Below, piece after piece: positions 7,590 through 15,627 of a stretch of 64,000 nucleotides of DNA. Under the pieces are notes generated by a model. The model saw only the letters and a program-made list of their open reading frames with translations. It ran no database searches and was not told where the DNA came from. This DNA is from Candidatus Saccharimonadota bacterium (GTDB lineage: Bacteria > Patescibacteriota > Saccharimonadia > Saccharimonadales > UBA4665). The stretch's first letter is position 1. Each line of letters begins with the position of its first letter. Position numbers and translations under genes: made by a program. Location of the stretch: positions 1-64,000 of the forward strand of contig JABCZM010000001.1 of the NCBI GenBank assembly GCA_013289705.1. The letters are read 5' to 3'.

Positions 7590-8933
7590 ATGTTCGGAGG
7601 GGCTACAAGAAGAAAAGCCGTTGCTTACTATCGGCATTCAGCCGAGGATAAACAAGAAAACTCAGTGCCCTTGCAGCGGGAGCAGACGCAGGCATTTGCC
7701 GATAAGCATGACATCGAGATCATCCACGAGGAATCGGATGAAGGAAAAAGCGGGCTATCCGCATCACGCCCTGGTTTCGAAAGATTATTTGACGAATGGG
7801 TGCTTCATGAATCTGCCGAGCAGTTTGACTATGTATTCGTTCTTGATTGGACACGTTGGGGAAGGTGGCAAGATACCGATGAGGCAGCTTATTGGACATT
7901 CATTTGCAAGAAGCATGGTAAGCAAGTTGTCTATATAAAGGTAGGCTTTCCTGAGGAGGAGCATAAGCTTCTTTCTAGCCTTGAAACATCAATTGGCCGC
8001 TATATGGCAGCGGAATATAGCCGTCAGCTCAGTGATAAAGTCTGGTATGGCAGTATAAAAGTCTCAGAGCAAGGTTTTTCAGCAGGCGGTACGGCGCCCT
8101 ACGGCTATAACCGTGTCCTTTTTGATGAGCATAAGCAGCGTATTGGCGTCTTAAAACCAGGCGAGCATAAAGTTATCGCTAACCAACGAGTGACGTTTGA
8201 GCCGGCGACAGACGGCACACAAGATATTGTGAAGGAAATCTTTACGACATTCGTGAGCAAGTGGATTCATCCAAGGGATATCGCCGATAGCTTAAATGAA
8301 CGCGATATTCTATCAGCCACGGGTAGAAAGTGGGATACTTCCAAGGTTATACGGGTACTGAGTAATGAGACATATACCGGTACGCGAGTATACAACAAGA
8401 CCTGGAAACGGCTGAAACAGAAACAGCATAAAAACCCAGCCGAAGAATGGGTGCGGACTCTCGATGCCTTCGAGGCACTAGTTGACTCTCGGACTTTTGA
8501 GGCCGCCCAAGAACGACTCTATTGGTTGATTCCTTCCCGTTGGAGATACGGCATGCGTAAAATCACGAGAACACAAATTGCCATGCGAGATTACACTGCC
8601 CAGTTAATACGGCATTACGGTGAAGATGAACGATATGCAGCACTAAAACAGCTACCAGTCAGCTACGGATTAACGTATTACCGAGCAGGAGTAGCGCAAC
8701 GCTGTTTTCGTATTACAGAAGATATGCGTCGTTACAAAAATGTTATTGGTGTGAGCATAAGCATGTTTGCAAAAGATACAGTTGATGCTGTTTTCTCGCT
8801 GCCAACTGAGAAGTTTGGTGTTGGAGATTTTTTAGTCTTGCCGGATAGTGATAAATCGTTAGCTAATTACCTCTTGGATGATGATATGACAGCCAGAGAA
8901 CTGATTAGTATCTGTGATGCCATACCAAGCTAA
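7590..8933 (+). CDS. Large serine recombinase
   Basis: A 447-residue serine recombinase. The N-terminal resolvase domain carries the nucleophile in YYRHSAED (Ser17), followed by SVPLQREQ and an LDWTRWGR helix. A Recombinase (PF07508-type) domain follows (APYGYNR..., IHPRDIADSLNER). No zinc-ribbon cysteine cluster is visible, so it is shorter than typical phage integrases. The AAGGGG site overlaps the stop of the ParB-like gene, indicating coupled expression. It may mobilise or invert part of this element; its att site is not apparent. Confidence 0.9.
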   Translation: MFGGATRRKAVAYYRHSAEDKQENSVPLQREQTQAFADKHDIEIIHEESDEGKSGLSASRPGFERLFDEWVLHESAEQFDYVFVLDWTRWGRWQDTDEAAYWTFICKKHGKQVVYIKVGFPEEEHKLLSSLETSIGRYMAAEYSRQLSDKVWYGSIKVSEQGFSAGGTAPYGYNRVLFDEHKQRIGVLKPGEHKVIANQRVTFEPATDGTQDIVKEIFTTFVSKWIHPRDIADSLNERDILSATGRKWDTSKVIRVLSNETYTGTRVYNKTWKRLKQKQHKNPAEEWVRTLDAFEALVDSRTFEAAQERLYWLIPSRWRYGMRKITRTQIAMRDYTAQLIRHYGEDERYAALKQLPVSYGLTYYRAGVAQRCFRITEDMRRYKNVIGVSISMFAKDTVDAVFSLPTEKFGVGDFLVLPDSDKSLANYLLDDDMTARELISICDAIPS

Positions 8934-8967
8934 TAGAATACGGCCTAGGCTTAATCTCGGCTGCTTC

Positions 8968-9273
8968 TCACTCAGAGATCAGTGCAAGTGAGTCTGATGC
9001 AACCCTAAGCCCCGATTCTTTAATGTACTCTAACTTAGATTTTGCAGACTCTTTTCGAAGGTAAATCGGCAACCGAGAGTTTAGATAATAAAATAAGTCA
9101 TCACTCTCTACTCTGCTTTGCTTTGGCGTCAATTGAATAAAACCGACCTGGTTCCAGTATTCATGAGTGATGTTATTGTTTAGCTCGAAAACAAACTTGC
9201 CATTAAATACAATAGTACCCAAGTCTTGGTTCAAGGCTTCATTCTTCAGCTTGAATGTAATTGGGGTTGCCAT
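8968..9273 (-). CDS. Small protein downstream of the HipA-like kinase (HipA N-domain-like)
   Basis: A 101-residue protein resembling the short N-terminal subdomain of HipA kinases (LGTIVFNGKFVFEL..., GFIQLTP, then a DDLFYYLNSRLP segment). It starts 3 nt after the kinase stop. In split HipA systems (HipBST, CtkA-like) the N-terminal subdomain is a separate protein that can act as antitoxin. That role here is an inference from position and weak sequence similarity. Confidence 0.6.
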   Translation of the reverse strand: MATPITFKLKNEALNQDLGTIVFNGKFVFELNNNITHEYWNQVGFIQLTPKQSRVESDDLFYYLNSRLPIYLRKESAKSKLEYIKESGLRVASDSLALISE

Positions 9274-9276
9274 GAT

Positions 9277-10248
9277 TTAGATATCCTCATACATCTTAAT
9301 AAGTCTATTATAGCGCAGGAGTAGTGACTTATATAGCAGCTTACGTCGGTTATGATTATATTCAAGCTGTTCGGGAACGGGCATTTGAATAATTAACTCT
9401 GCCAGTGCAAGTAAATCAAGTTCTTTAATTTTGGCCAATGACTTCTTGATTCTGGGCTGCCAACTAGTGCGCGTGCTCAAATGGGCGTCGAGCAACTCAA
9501 AGGGATTAGACTTTTCACCGGCAGCATTTAGTAGGTATCCGAATTTACTGCTTTCGACATAACGCCGTAGGCGTGCTTCATCATCTAGCATATTTGTGAC
9601 ATCCATGTCGCTTAGTTCAAACATTAAGCTGCTGCCATGATCAAATAGAGGGGTGAAATTACGCAGGGTAACGAGCTGTTTCTTATCAAAGAGCAGCTGC
9701 TGTTTATATCTCTTGTTCTCACATATACCCCAGTTTTCATGATGTCTATCCATATTACCGATAAGCACATCAAAGATAACCATATCAGAGAAGGCTTGGA
9801 GCAAATCATCGGCAGCATAATACTTGGCACTAATCCTTACCTGTATCTGCTCAAGTGTTAGAGGCTGCGTCGGTGTGCCGACAATAGCTGAGCCATACGT
9901 TATATCGATGTCCCTTGGAAAGATATTTCTCGCCAAAGTACCGATAGGTTTCCAGCCACGCGGTAGCACTTCTCCATAGCGCTTTCGCATCGCTTCCACA
10001 AGCTCCTTGGGCGCGGTCTTAATAGTAACTGATTGAGCTTTAATACCAACAAGTTCAGCAATATGGGAAGCTAGGCACTCGGCCCAAACTTCGCGCGGAT
10101 TATGCGTATATGTCTTGAAAAAGAACCGTTGATTTGTGTCTTTATGGTCTAATGTTAGGCGTGGCCTAGACCCTCCGACTACCTCTGTCGGGCCACTAAT
10201 CGCTTTGTATTTAGAAATATCTATCTCTGCTACAGTAAAGTGTTTCAC
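9277..10248 (-). CDS. HipA-like Ser/Thr protein kinase (toxin-type)
   Basis: A 323-residue kinase of the HipA/CtkA superfamily. The putative ATP-binding lysine is in FFFKTY (Lys45), the catalytic loop is GNMDRHHENWG (Asp167, Asn172), and the metal-binding segment is FDHGSSL (Asp203). HipA kinases phosphorylate translation factors such as glutamyl-tRNA synthetase and cause growth arrest. No HipB-type helix-turn-helix gene is adjacent. GTG start at 10248, AGGG upstream, and a -10 TATAAT at 10278-10273. Confidence 0.85.
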   Translation of the reverse strand: MKHFTVAEIDISKYKAISGPTEVVGGSRPRLTLDHKDTNQRFFFKTYTHNPREVWAECLASHIAELVGIKAQSVTIKTAPKELVEAMRKRYGEVLPRGWKPIGTLARNIFPRDIDITYGSAIVGTPTQPLTLEQIQVRISAKYYAADDLLQAFSDMVIFDVLIGNMDRHHENWGICENKRYKQQLLFDKKQLVTLRNFTPLFDHGSSLMFELSDMDVTNMLDDEARLRRYVESSKFGYLLNAAGEKSNPFELLDAHLSTRTSWQPRIKKSLAKIKELDLLALAELIIQMPVPEQLEYNHNRRKLLYKSLLLRYNRLIKMYEDI

Positions 10249-10350
10249 GACTTAGCCCTGCCTTTACTGCTCCATTATACTCTAGCGCCGGGCTTACCTG
10301 TACCTTGACAGCTATTGCCGTGACTCAATGTTAGTGGTTTATGGCACAAA

Positions 10351-10406
10351 GCTATTTTCCTACTGAAAATAGCCAACTCCGTAAGAAGCTGTGCTTTTAC
10401 GGAGTT
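10351..10406. terminator. Two tandem perfect hairpins between convergently placed units
   Basis: First hairpin: GCTATTTTC (10351-10359) and GAAAATAGC (10365-10373). Second: AACTCCGTAA (10375-10384) and TTACGGAGTT (10397-10406). The second overlaps the stop codon of the replication-relaxation gene, so they probably form a double terminator for that leftward gene, insulating it from the hipA operon promoter at ~10275. Confidence 0.6.
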
Positions 10407-11242
10407 CCGGTTAGAGCTGCAAGCTCCTCAAGCTCATCGGTATCTTCCACACTCGTCCAAATAATACGTTCATCTGTCATATTCTCTAAAGCAGAGGTAG
10501 TACTAGTATAAACCGGCAGTTCCTCCATATCAGAGCGGCCGAGCTGTATCCTTACATTGCGTTGTATTCGTTTTTCGGCTGCACCCCATTCACTGAGTAA
10601 TAAGATAACGGGTAGCTCGCTACCTGTAGGGTCCCAGCCACCCTCATCAAAGAACTCACAGTAATTGGCAATCCGTTTGTCTAATGCACTACGGGGCATG
10701 GTGTCGGAGATTAAGTCAAAGAAGAACCGCCTCGGCTGTTCAGGGTTGTCGGTAGGGAGGGACAGAAAGGCGTCGGGTAGTTGCTCTGGGAAATAATCGT
10801 ATCGTGCCATATCTCGCTGCGTAAAGATCTTGAGGGCTGGGTAGTGGCGCTTCAGGAGATTGGTGTACTTGTAGACATCTAAGGTATGTTTAATGAAATC
10901 TAGGCCAACGGTTTTGTTTTTGTAGCCAGCTTTAATGACTGTATCGGTAATGTCATCGTGGCCATTTTCCTGTAAAGTACGCAGACCATTAGGCGTAATA
11001 AAATACGCTGCTGGCATAGCCTGAAGTTTTAAGCGTTTATCGAATCGCTTAGCCAAGTACTCACGCTTCACTAATACCTCTAGCTTCTCGTATAATCCAT
11101 TTTCTGGCTTTACTCCAAGACTCTCTGCAACTAACTGCCTACTAGCAAACCTATATTTATATACCAACTCTAATACTGTAATCTGACCTTTATTTAACGA
11201 CGACCTCACATACCTCTGACCAACAACTCTTACCATATCCAT
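10397..11242 (-). CDS. Replication-relaxation family protein
   Basis: A 281-residue protein. The N-terminal winged-helix (ITVLELVYKYRFASRQLVAESL, then LVKREYLAKR and AAYFITPNGLRTL) matches the replication-relaxation family (PF13814) common on actinobacterial and CPR mobile elements. A homologue is at 46521 and a fragment at 61667. It is thought to bind near an element's origin or relaxation site; direct function is unknown. A perfect 10-bp-arm palindrome lies 25 bp upstream. Confidence 0.8.
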   Translation of the reverse strand: MDMVRVVGQRYVRSSLNKGQITVLELVYKYRFASRQLVAESLGVKPENGLYEKLEVLVKREYLAKRFDKRLKLQAMPAAYFITPNGLRTLQENGHDDITDTVIKAGYKNKTVGLDFIKHTLDVYKYTNLLKRHYPALKIFTQRDMARYDYFPEQLPDAFLSLPTDNPEQPRRFFFDLISDTMPRSALDKRIANYCEFFDEGGWDPTGSELPVILLLSEWGAAEKRIQRNVRIQLGRSDMEELPVYTSTTSALENMTDERIIWTSVEDTDELEELAALTGTP

Positions 11243-11266
11243 AGCATACTACTCCCTCTCATTCTC

Positions 11267-11288
11267 TCCTATATATTTATATATAGGA
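11267..11288. promoter_or_regulatory. Palindrome upstream of the replication-relaxation gene
   Basis: Arms TCCTATATAT (11267-11276) and ATATATAGGA (11279-11288) around a TT centre: a perfect 10-bp inverted repeat 25 bp before the gene start. Likely operator or origin-related site. Confidence 0.5.
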
Positions 11289-11389
11289 AGAAGAGAAAAA
11301 GAAGCGAATTATAACAGTGGTAAAACAGATGAAATATAGCCTATTTCGGGATTGGGTAAAAGTTCTGTTGTAGAAAGTGCTTATGGGTA

Positions 11390-11418
11390 TTGATAACATG
11401 TACCCCATGGGGTACAAT
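11390..11418 (+). promoter_or_regulatory. Promoter with an 18-bp palindromic operator
   Basis: TTGATA (11390-11395), 17-nt spacer, TACAAT (11413-11418). A perfect palindrome TGTACCCCATGGGGTACA (11399-11416) fills the spacer and enters the -10, so a dimeric repressor bound there would block polymerase. It drives the block of small genes starting at 11489. Confidence 0.7.
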
Positions 11419-11488
11419 TAAATCAGAGTTAAGTAATACGCAACTGGCTCCTTAACAATTCGGCTAGACAACTAAAAGGAGGGTTACT

Positions 11489-11596
11489 ATGCGGCATAAC
11501 ACTAGTAGTGAAGCACTGGGCATCGTGAGAGATAGTGGTGTTTCGGAAGATTGGCTATATAAGCTGGAGGCTCGGACAGATGAGACTACTCACTGA
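11489..11596 (+). CDS. 35-residue peptide, first gene of the element's early operon
   Basis: MRHNTSSEALG..., 35 codons, preceded by an ideal AAGGAGG site. It overlaps the DUF2958 start by 17 nt, so it may act as a translated leader coupled to that gene. No recognisable domain. Confidence 0.5.
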   Translation: MRHNTSSEALGIVRDSGVSEDWLYKLEARTDETTH

Positions 11597-11897
11597 GCCA
11601 ATCGCAGCACGAATACCCAAACTGTACGAAACAGAAAACATTGCGCTGCCCGACAAGGTAGCACAGGCCAAGTTCTTTCATCCGGTATCAAACTGGACAT
11701 GGTATGTCATTGAGTACGACGGACAAGACACCTGCTGGGGTTTGGTAGTTGGCCACGAGACAGAGTTCGGCTATTTCTCATTACGAGAACTGAGCGAAAC
11801 ACTAGGCATCGGCTTACCAATCGAGCAGGATAGCTATTTCCGACCGACGCAATTACAAGACCTGCCAGTATATGGCATAGAGAGGGTGGCGGCATAA
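11580..11897 (+). CDS. DUF2958 protein
   Basis: A 105-residue protein matching DUF2958 throughout: MRLLTEPIAARIPKLYETE, then KFFHPVSNWTWYVIEYDGQD, LVVGHETEFGYFSLREL and GLPIEQDSYFRPT. The family is widespread on conjugative and mobile elements, usually near single-strand-binding or relaxase genes; its biochemical role is unknown. The ATG at 11580 is chosen because GGAGG precedes it by 9 nt and the family begins there; a longer in-frame ATG exists at 11535. Confidence 0.85.
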   Translation: MRLLTEPIAARIPKLYETENIALPDKVAQAKFFHPVSNWTWYVIEYDGQDTCWGLVVGHETEFGYFSLRELSETLGIGLPIEQDSYFRPTQLQDLPVYGIERVAA

Positions 11898-11973
11898 GCC
11901 GCCCCCTAGCGTAGGATGAGACGCTGCTATTAAACATAGGTGGTGGCTTTGGTCACCACAGAAAGGGAGAAGC

Positions 11974-12111
11974 ATGACAATAACGTTTACCGAGCATGAC
12001 CGTAAGCTGCTCATGAAACGCTTTAGGGCGGCAGCTAAAAAAGAGAATCCCCAACATACCATAACGGCACTGCATATTACGGAAGTGTACGCAGGCCAAC
12101 AGGAGGAATAA
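11974..12111 (+). CDS. 45-residue small protein (paralogue of the next gene)
   Basis: MTITFTEHDRKLLMKRF..., ends GQQEE. A GGGAG site lies ahead of the ATG. Its start resembles the next peptide (MTI.F...DR.L..K), suggesting a small duplicated family. The AGGAGG near its end serves the next gene. Function unknown; no hydrophobic segment. Confidence 0.5.
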   Translation: MTITFTEHDRKLLMKRFRAAAKKENPQHTITALHITEVYAGQQEE

Positions 12112-12112
12112 T

Positions 12113-12184
12113 ATGACCATTATCTTTAGTAAACAAGACCGCGAACTGGTCGCTAAAAAGCTGGAACATGCGGACGTGGAGTAA
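12113..12184 (+). CDS. 23-residue peptide, truncated paralogue of the preceding gene
   Basis: MTIIFSKQDRELVAKKLEHADVE, coupled 1 nt after the preceding stop and served by a strong AGGAGG inside that gene. It may be a shortened duplicate of the 45-residue protein. Confidence 0.4.
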   Translation: MTIIFSKQDRELVAKKLEHADVE

Positions 12185-12229
12185 GCGTCATGTTTGACCG
12201 AGAGGTGTATTGTTATACAATATACCCTG

Positions 12230-12433
12230 ATGGTTACACCAAAACGAGAACGCATACAAATTGACATGCCGGAAGTCATACAACGCCGTGCCAAGGCAGT
12301 TGCGGCAGATCAGGGCATAACGCTCGTACAGTTGGTACTTATAGGACTGAGTAAGGTTGGTGATAAGAAGCTAACTGAACTCATCGAGAAAGCGCTGGTA
12401 GAGAAACCGAAGCCAGGCCGCCCACAGAAATAA
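12230..12433 (+). CDS. Ribbon-helix-helix-like DNA-binding protein
   Basis: 67 residues: a basic strand (RERIQIDMP), then two helices (EVIQRRAKAVAADQG, TLVQLVLIGLSKV) and a Pro/Lys tail, the outline of an RHH repressor. A TATTGT-TAT-ACAATA inverted repeat (12209-12223) just upstream of the ATG could be its own operator. A longer in-frame start at 12194 would run over that repeat and is less likely. Confidence 0.6.
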   Translation: MVTPKRERIQIDMPEVIQRRAKAVAADQGITLVQLVLIGLSKVGDKKLTELIEKALVEKPKPGRPQK

Positions 12434-12487
12434 CCTCTTTTAGTTATCTAGTTGAATTGTTACGGAGCCTCGACATGGAGGGTATAT

Positions 12488-12673
12488 ATGTCGAGACCAA
12501 AAGGCACCAAGAACAAGCCCAAGCCTGCTACGGATGGGGCTTTTGAGTATACCTTAGAGCAGCGCATGAAGATGGTTGCCGATCTGATCGTTGAGAAGAT
12601 TATTGAAGATCAGAGCTTTGGCAGCAAGATAGTCGATATCTTAGGCATAGGGGTTAGTAATGACGCCGGATAA
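12488..12673 (+). CDS. Recombinase-associated small basic protein
   Basis: 61 residues, MSRPKGTKNKPKP..., with an amphipathic second half (QRMKMVADLIVEKIIEDQSFG). GGAGGG lies before the ATG. It overlaps the recombinase start by 14 nt. A homologue (MGRTKGAKNK...) overlaps the start of the degenerate recombinase at 46.1 kb, so the pair is a conserved module. It is possibly a recombination directionality or recombinase-partner protein (inference). Confidence 0.7.
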   Translation: MSRPKGTKNKPKPATDGAFEYTLEQRMKMVADLIVEKIIEDQSFGSKIVDILGIGVSNDAG

Positions 12674-14393
12674 CAGCAGGCCCCGCATCGGCTTACTGGC
12701 TATTCGTGTATCATCGGACAGGCAAGGAACTGACGGTGACTCGCCCGAAGCCCAGCGTGAGCAAGGCGAACGCTATGCAGCCACGCACGGCATCGTGATT
12801 ACAGAAACTATTATTCTTATGGAATCGGCGTCACACGAAGAACAGCCGATGCAGAAAGTCATTAATGCCTGCAAAGCCAAAAGCAAGGGTATTGAGATTG
12901 TGCTCATTAAGTCGATTGACCGCTTTACGCGTGGCGGTGGTGATTATTACAGTCCGCTTAAAAAACAGCTCACCGTACTCGGGGTGAGTCTCATAGATAT
13001 GTATGGCGTTATCGGGCAACAGCAAGTTAATACGCTCGAACACACCGGCTTTAAATATTACTGGAGCGAGTTTAACCCATCACAAAAATCAGAATACTTA
13101 GAAGCCGAACGTGCCAAAGACGAAATGCGCGACATTATGAGCCGCATGATTGGTGCTGAAATCCGCTACACACAGCTTGGCTATTGGATGCGTATGCCAC
13201 CGTATGGCTTTATGAGTGAGACGGTCGATACCAATAACGGCAAACGAACCATACTCAGGCCACACCCCGAAGAGTTCATTTTCGTACAACGCCTATTCAA
13301 GATGCGTGCCAAGGGCATATACAGCAGCCAGGAAATTGCAGATGCGTTGAATCGCCTAGGTTTTCGTACGCGCATAAATTATGTGCGAGACAAATATGAC
13401 CGCACAAAAATACTCCGCATTGTCGGTGGCAAGAAAATGGATGTCAAGATGGTTGATCGCTTTGCGCATCGACTCGTCTACGCCGGTGTCATTAAAGAAA
13501 AATGGACGTACGACAAGGCAGTCAAAGCTCAGTTTGACGGCCTTGTGACACCAGAATTATTTAATCAGGCCAATCACGGTAAGCTAGTGATTGAGATAGC
13601 CAGCAATAATGAGGTGACGGTTCACCACAAGCTGCCGCCTCAATACCAACTCGTCAAAAGGATGCTTAACCCGAGCTTTCCGTACAAGAAAGTTATTGGG
13701 TGTCCGCATTGCAATAAAACATTGAGTGGTAGCGCAGCCCGTGGCAAACTCGGCAAATACTACCCAGCCTATCATTGCAGCCGTGACGGTCATTATTTCC
13801 GCATACCCAAGGCAGAGTTTGATGCGACTATTGAGCGCTTGATCAAGAGCATTGAGATAGCGCCAGAGCATATCGACACACTACTGAGCATGGTAGAGGA
13901 GTCGTGGCGGGCACAGCAACAACAAACCGTCCAAGATGATCAGAAGCTGTCGGCGCAACGCCAGACACTTGAAGCACAAATTAGGGTAACAGTAGATCGC
14001 ATGAAGGTTGTCACCAGCGAAACAGCAATTAAATATATGGAGGAGGACATTGTGAACGCAGAGAATCAAATCAAAGAGCTTGATGGCAAGCTCGCCAATA
14101 AGAGCGAAAATGCCGTCAATATCGACCTCATATTGCAATACGCAAAATACCTCTTGAAACACCTGTCAGCAGTACTCCTTGACCTCAGTAATCCACTCAG
14201 GCGGGCAGCCTTTTTCGGCGCAATCTTCAACGAAATGCCAAATTACGAAGATTTAGTTTTTGAAACCCATAAAAAAAGCCCGCTACCAAAGATAAACGGA
14301 CTCTTTCGATTGGTCACTACTATTGAATCTACTTCTGGAGGGCCAGGTGGGACTCGAACCCACGACATTCTGCTTAAGAGGCAGACGCTCTAA
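12660..14393 (+). CDS. Large serine recombinase (integrase) ending inside tRNA-Lys
   Basis: A 577-residue integrase. The nucleophile region is AIRVSSDRQGTDGDSPEAQ; the IDRFTRGGGDYY helix, recombinase domain (YSSQEIADALNRLGFRTR), zinc-ribbon cysteines (GCPHCNKTLSG... YHCSRDG) and a coiled coil (~420-480) follow in order. Its last ~18 codons (GGPGGTRTHDILLKRQ) are the antisense of tRNA-Lys, so the gene crosses the attachment junction. It is convergent with the tRNA. This shows that integration took place at the tRNA 3' half and supplied the integrase with its stop codon. Confidence 0.93.
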   Translation: MTPDNSRPRIGLLAIRVSSDRQGTDGDSPEAQREQGERYAATHGIVITETIILMESASHEEQPMQKVINACKAKSKGIEIVLIKSIDRFTRGGGDYYSPLKKQLTVLGVSLIDMYGVIGQQQVNTLEHTGFKYYWSEFNPSQKSEYLEAERAKDEMRDIMSRMIGAEIRYTQLGYWMRMPPYGFMSETVDTNNGKRTILRPHPEEFIFVQRLFKMRAKGIYSSQEIADALNRLGFRTRINYVRDKYDRTKILRIVGGKKMDVKMVDRFAHRLVYAGVIKEKWTYDKAVKAQFDGLVTPELFNQANHGKLVIEIASNNEVTVHHKLPPQYQLVKRMLNPSFPYKKVIGCPHCNKTLSGSAARGKLGKYYPAYHCSRDGHYFRIPKAEFDATIERLIKSIEIAPEHIDTLLSMVEESWRAQQQQTVQDDQKLSAQRQTLEAQIRVTVDRMKVVTSETAIKYMEEDIVNAENQIKELDGKLANKSENAVNIDLILQYAKYLLKHLSAVLLDLSNPLRRAAFFGAIFNEMPNYEDLVFETHKKSPLPKINGLFRLVTTIESTSGGPGGTRTHDILLKRQTL

Positions 14394-14412
14394 CCAGCTG
14401 AGCTACTGGCCC
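14336..14412 (-). tRNA. tRNA-Lys (anticodon CTT)
   Basis: Full cloverleaf on the minus strand: acceptor GGGCCAG/CTGGCCC, D arm GCTC..GAGC, anticodon stem TCTGC/GCAGA with loop CTCTTAA (anticodon CTT), T arm GTGGG TTCGAGT CCCAC. The next bases are T then CCA, so CCA appears to be encoded and the discriminator base would be U, which is unusual for Lys. It is the integration target of the neighbouring recombinase. Confidence 0.95.
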
Positions 14413-14519
14413 TTGTTTGGATTAGTTGTGGTGCAACTTCGGGAAAGTGTAGCAAAATACCTCTGTTTTGACAAGGCTAAAGCACCTGGAGTTTTTTGTT
14501 TACGATGACAACAGTTGGT

Positions 14520-14750
14520 CTAGTGTTGCAATGGTTGGCCGCTTGCATCGGGTAACTTACCAACGACAATAAGAATGAAATCGATAACTGACCATATGCC
14601 GAATCCACCAGCGGTGATGAGTTTTAGGATCCCTAGGCCAGTGTAGCCAAGGTAAAAACGGTCAACACCGAGTGACCCTAGGAAAAACGAAAGCAATACG
14701 GCGGCGATATAACTTTTTTGGGTTCCTTGTGCTGGTGCGGTGGCATTCAT
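14520..14750 (-). CDS. TM2 domain membrane protein
   Basis: 76 residues with the TM2 pattern: helix [20 protein letters not shown], a short turn and a second helix ([20 protein letters not shown]). TM2 proteins are small membrane proteins of unknown role. AAGGAG lies ahead of the ATG. Single gene next to tRNA-Lys, outside the element. Confidence 0.85.
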   Translation of the reverse strand: MNATAPAQGTQKSYIAAVLLSFFLGSLGVDRFYLGYTGLGILKLITAGGFGIWSVIDFILIVVGKLPDASGQPLQH

Positions 14751-14877
14751 TACTATACTCCTTACGCTTTATATGTTCTGCATTGTACAAGCTAGTTCTC
14801 AGAATTGCTATGTCCAACTTACTTGCAAACGGACTGCGGGATCTGTAGCATAAGCAGTAAGGAGAAAAAAACTAATC

Positions 14878-15585
14878 ATGCTACAACACCTAGCTGACTA
14901 TACGTATTCGTATACCACCACAACATCATCAACAACTGCCTTCCCAACAGGTTTGTTTATCGGTTTACTGGTGGTTTTGTTGCCACTCTCGATACTGCTT
15001 ATCATCGCGGAGTGGAAAATTTTCACCAAGGCTGGCAAGCCAGGCTGGGCGTCTATTGTGCCCGTCTATAACACATGGGTATTATTTGAAATTGTTGGCT
15101 ACCCTGGCTGGTGGGCGCTCTTAAGTCTGGTGCCATTCGTGAACATTTTCACTACAATTGTGAGCTTTACCGCGTGCTTTAAGCTCGGTAAACTCTTTGG
15201 TAAGAGCGACGGTTTCTGTGTCATGCTCATTATTTTCCCGTGGGTTACGTTCCCGATCTTGGGCTTTGGCAAGGCGCAGTTTCAGGGTAATGCTGCTGCC
15301 GGTGGTTTCCCTGGAGGTGGTACGCCGTACGCGCCGCAACCACAATTTGCTGGACAAGCTCCCCAGCCCTACAATCCAGTTGCGCCGCAACCACCAGTTG
15401 TGGCTCCTGTAGGCCCACAGCCACAGCAGTTCCAGAACCCACAACCGCAGTATCCGCAGCAACCTCAGATTGTGCAGGCTCCTCAGCCGCCAGTAGTACA
15501 GCCTGGGCAGCAGTATCCGCAACAACCGCAGCCGCCAACCCCTCCGATTCCACCAGCTGCGCCAACTGGCCAGGTAATGGGCTAG
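14878..15585 (+). CDS. DUF5684-type membrane protein with Pro/Gln-rich tail
   Basis: 235 residues. Hydrophobic segments at ~25-45, ~75-95 and ~105-130 surround the DUF5684 signature (WKIFTKAGKPGWASIVPVYN, GYPGWWALL, FGKSDGF, LGFGKAQF). The last ~90 residues are P/Q-rich and disordered. Preceded by AAGGAG. Common in CPR and actinobacterial genomes; function unknown. Confidence 0.85.
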   Translation: MLQHLADYTYSYTTTTSSTTAFPTGLFIGLLVVLLPLSILLIIAEWKIFTKAGKPGWASIVPVYNTWVLFEIVGYPGWWALLSLVPFVNIFTTIVSFTACFKLGKLFGKSDGFCVMLIIFPWVTFPILGFGKAQFQGNAAAGGFPGGGTPYAPQPQFAGQAPQPYNPVAPQPPVVAPVGPQPQQFQNPQPQYPQQPQIVQAPQPPVVQPGQQYPQQPQPPTPPIPPAAPTGQVMG

Positions 15586-15614
15586 TCTCACGCTAAGTAA
15601 CTACTCGTATCTGA

Positions 15615-15620
15615 TACAAT
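15615..15620 (+). promoter_or_regulatory. Extended -10 of folD
   Basis: TGATACAAT (TACAAT at 15615-15620) ends 7 nt before the folD ATG, predicting a leaderless mRNA. Confidence 0.55.
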
Positions 15621-15627
15621 ACCTTAA

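Noticed and set aside
11941-11960. GGTCACCA at 11951 as another member of the repeat family
   Set aside because: It lies in a different sequence context (GGTGGCTTTGGTCACCAC) with no micro-ORF or shared flank.
6389-14335. Reverse transcriptase after the template repeat
   Set aside because: All longer frames here were read; they are ParB-like, recombinase, HipA-like and small element genes. No RT motif such as xxDD or SQ-type sequence is present.
6411-14335. Left attachment repeat of the tRNA-Lys element
   Set aside because: I looked for a copy of the tRNA 3' end (GGACTCGAACCC or its complement) and saw none; by eye this search is incomplete, so no border is given.
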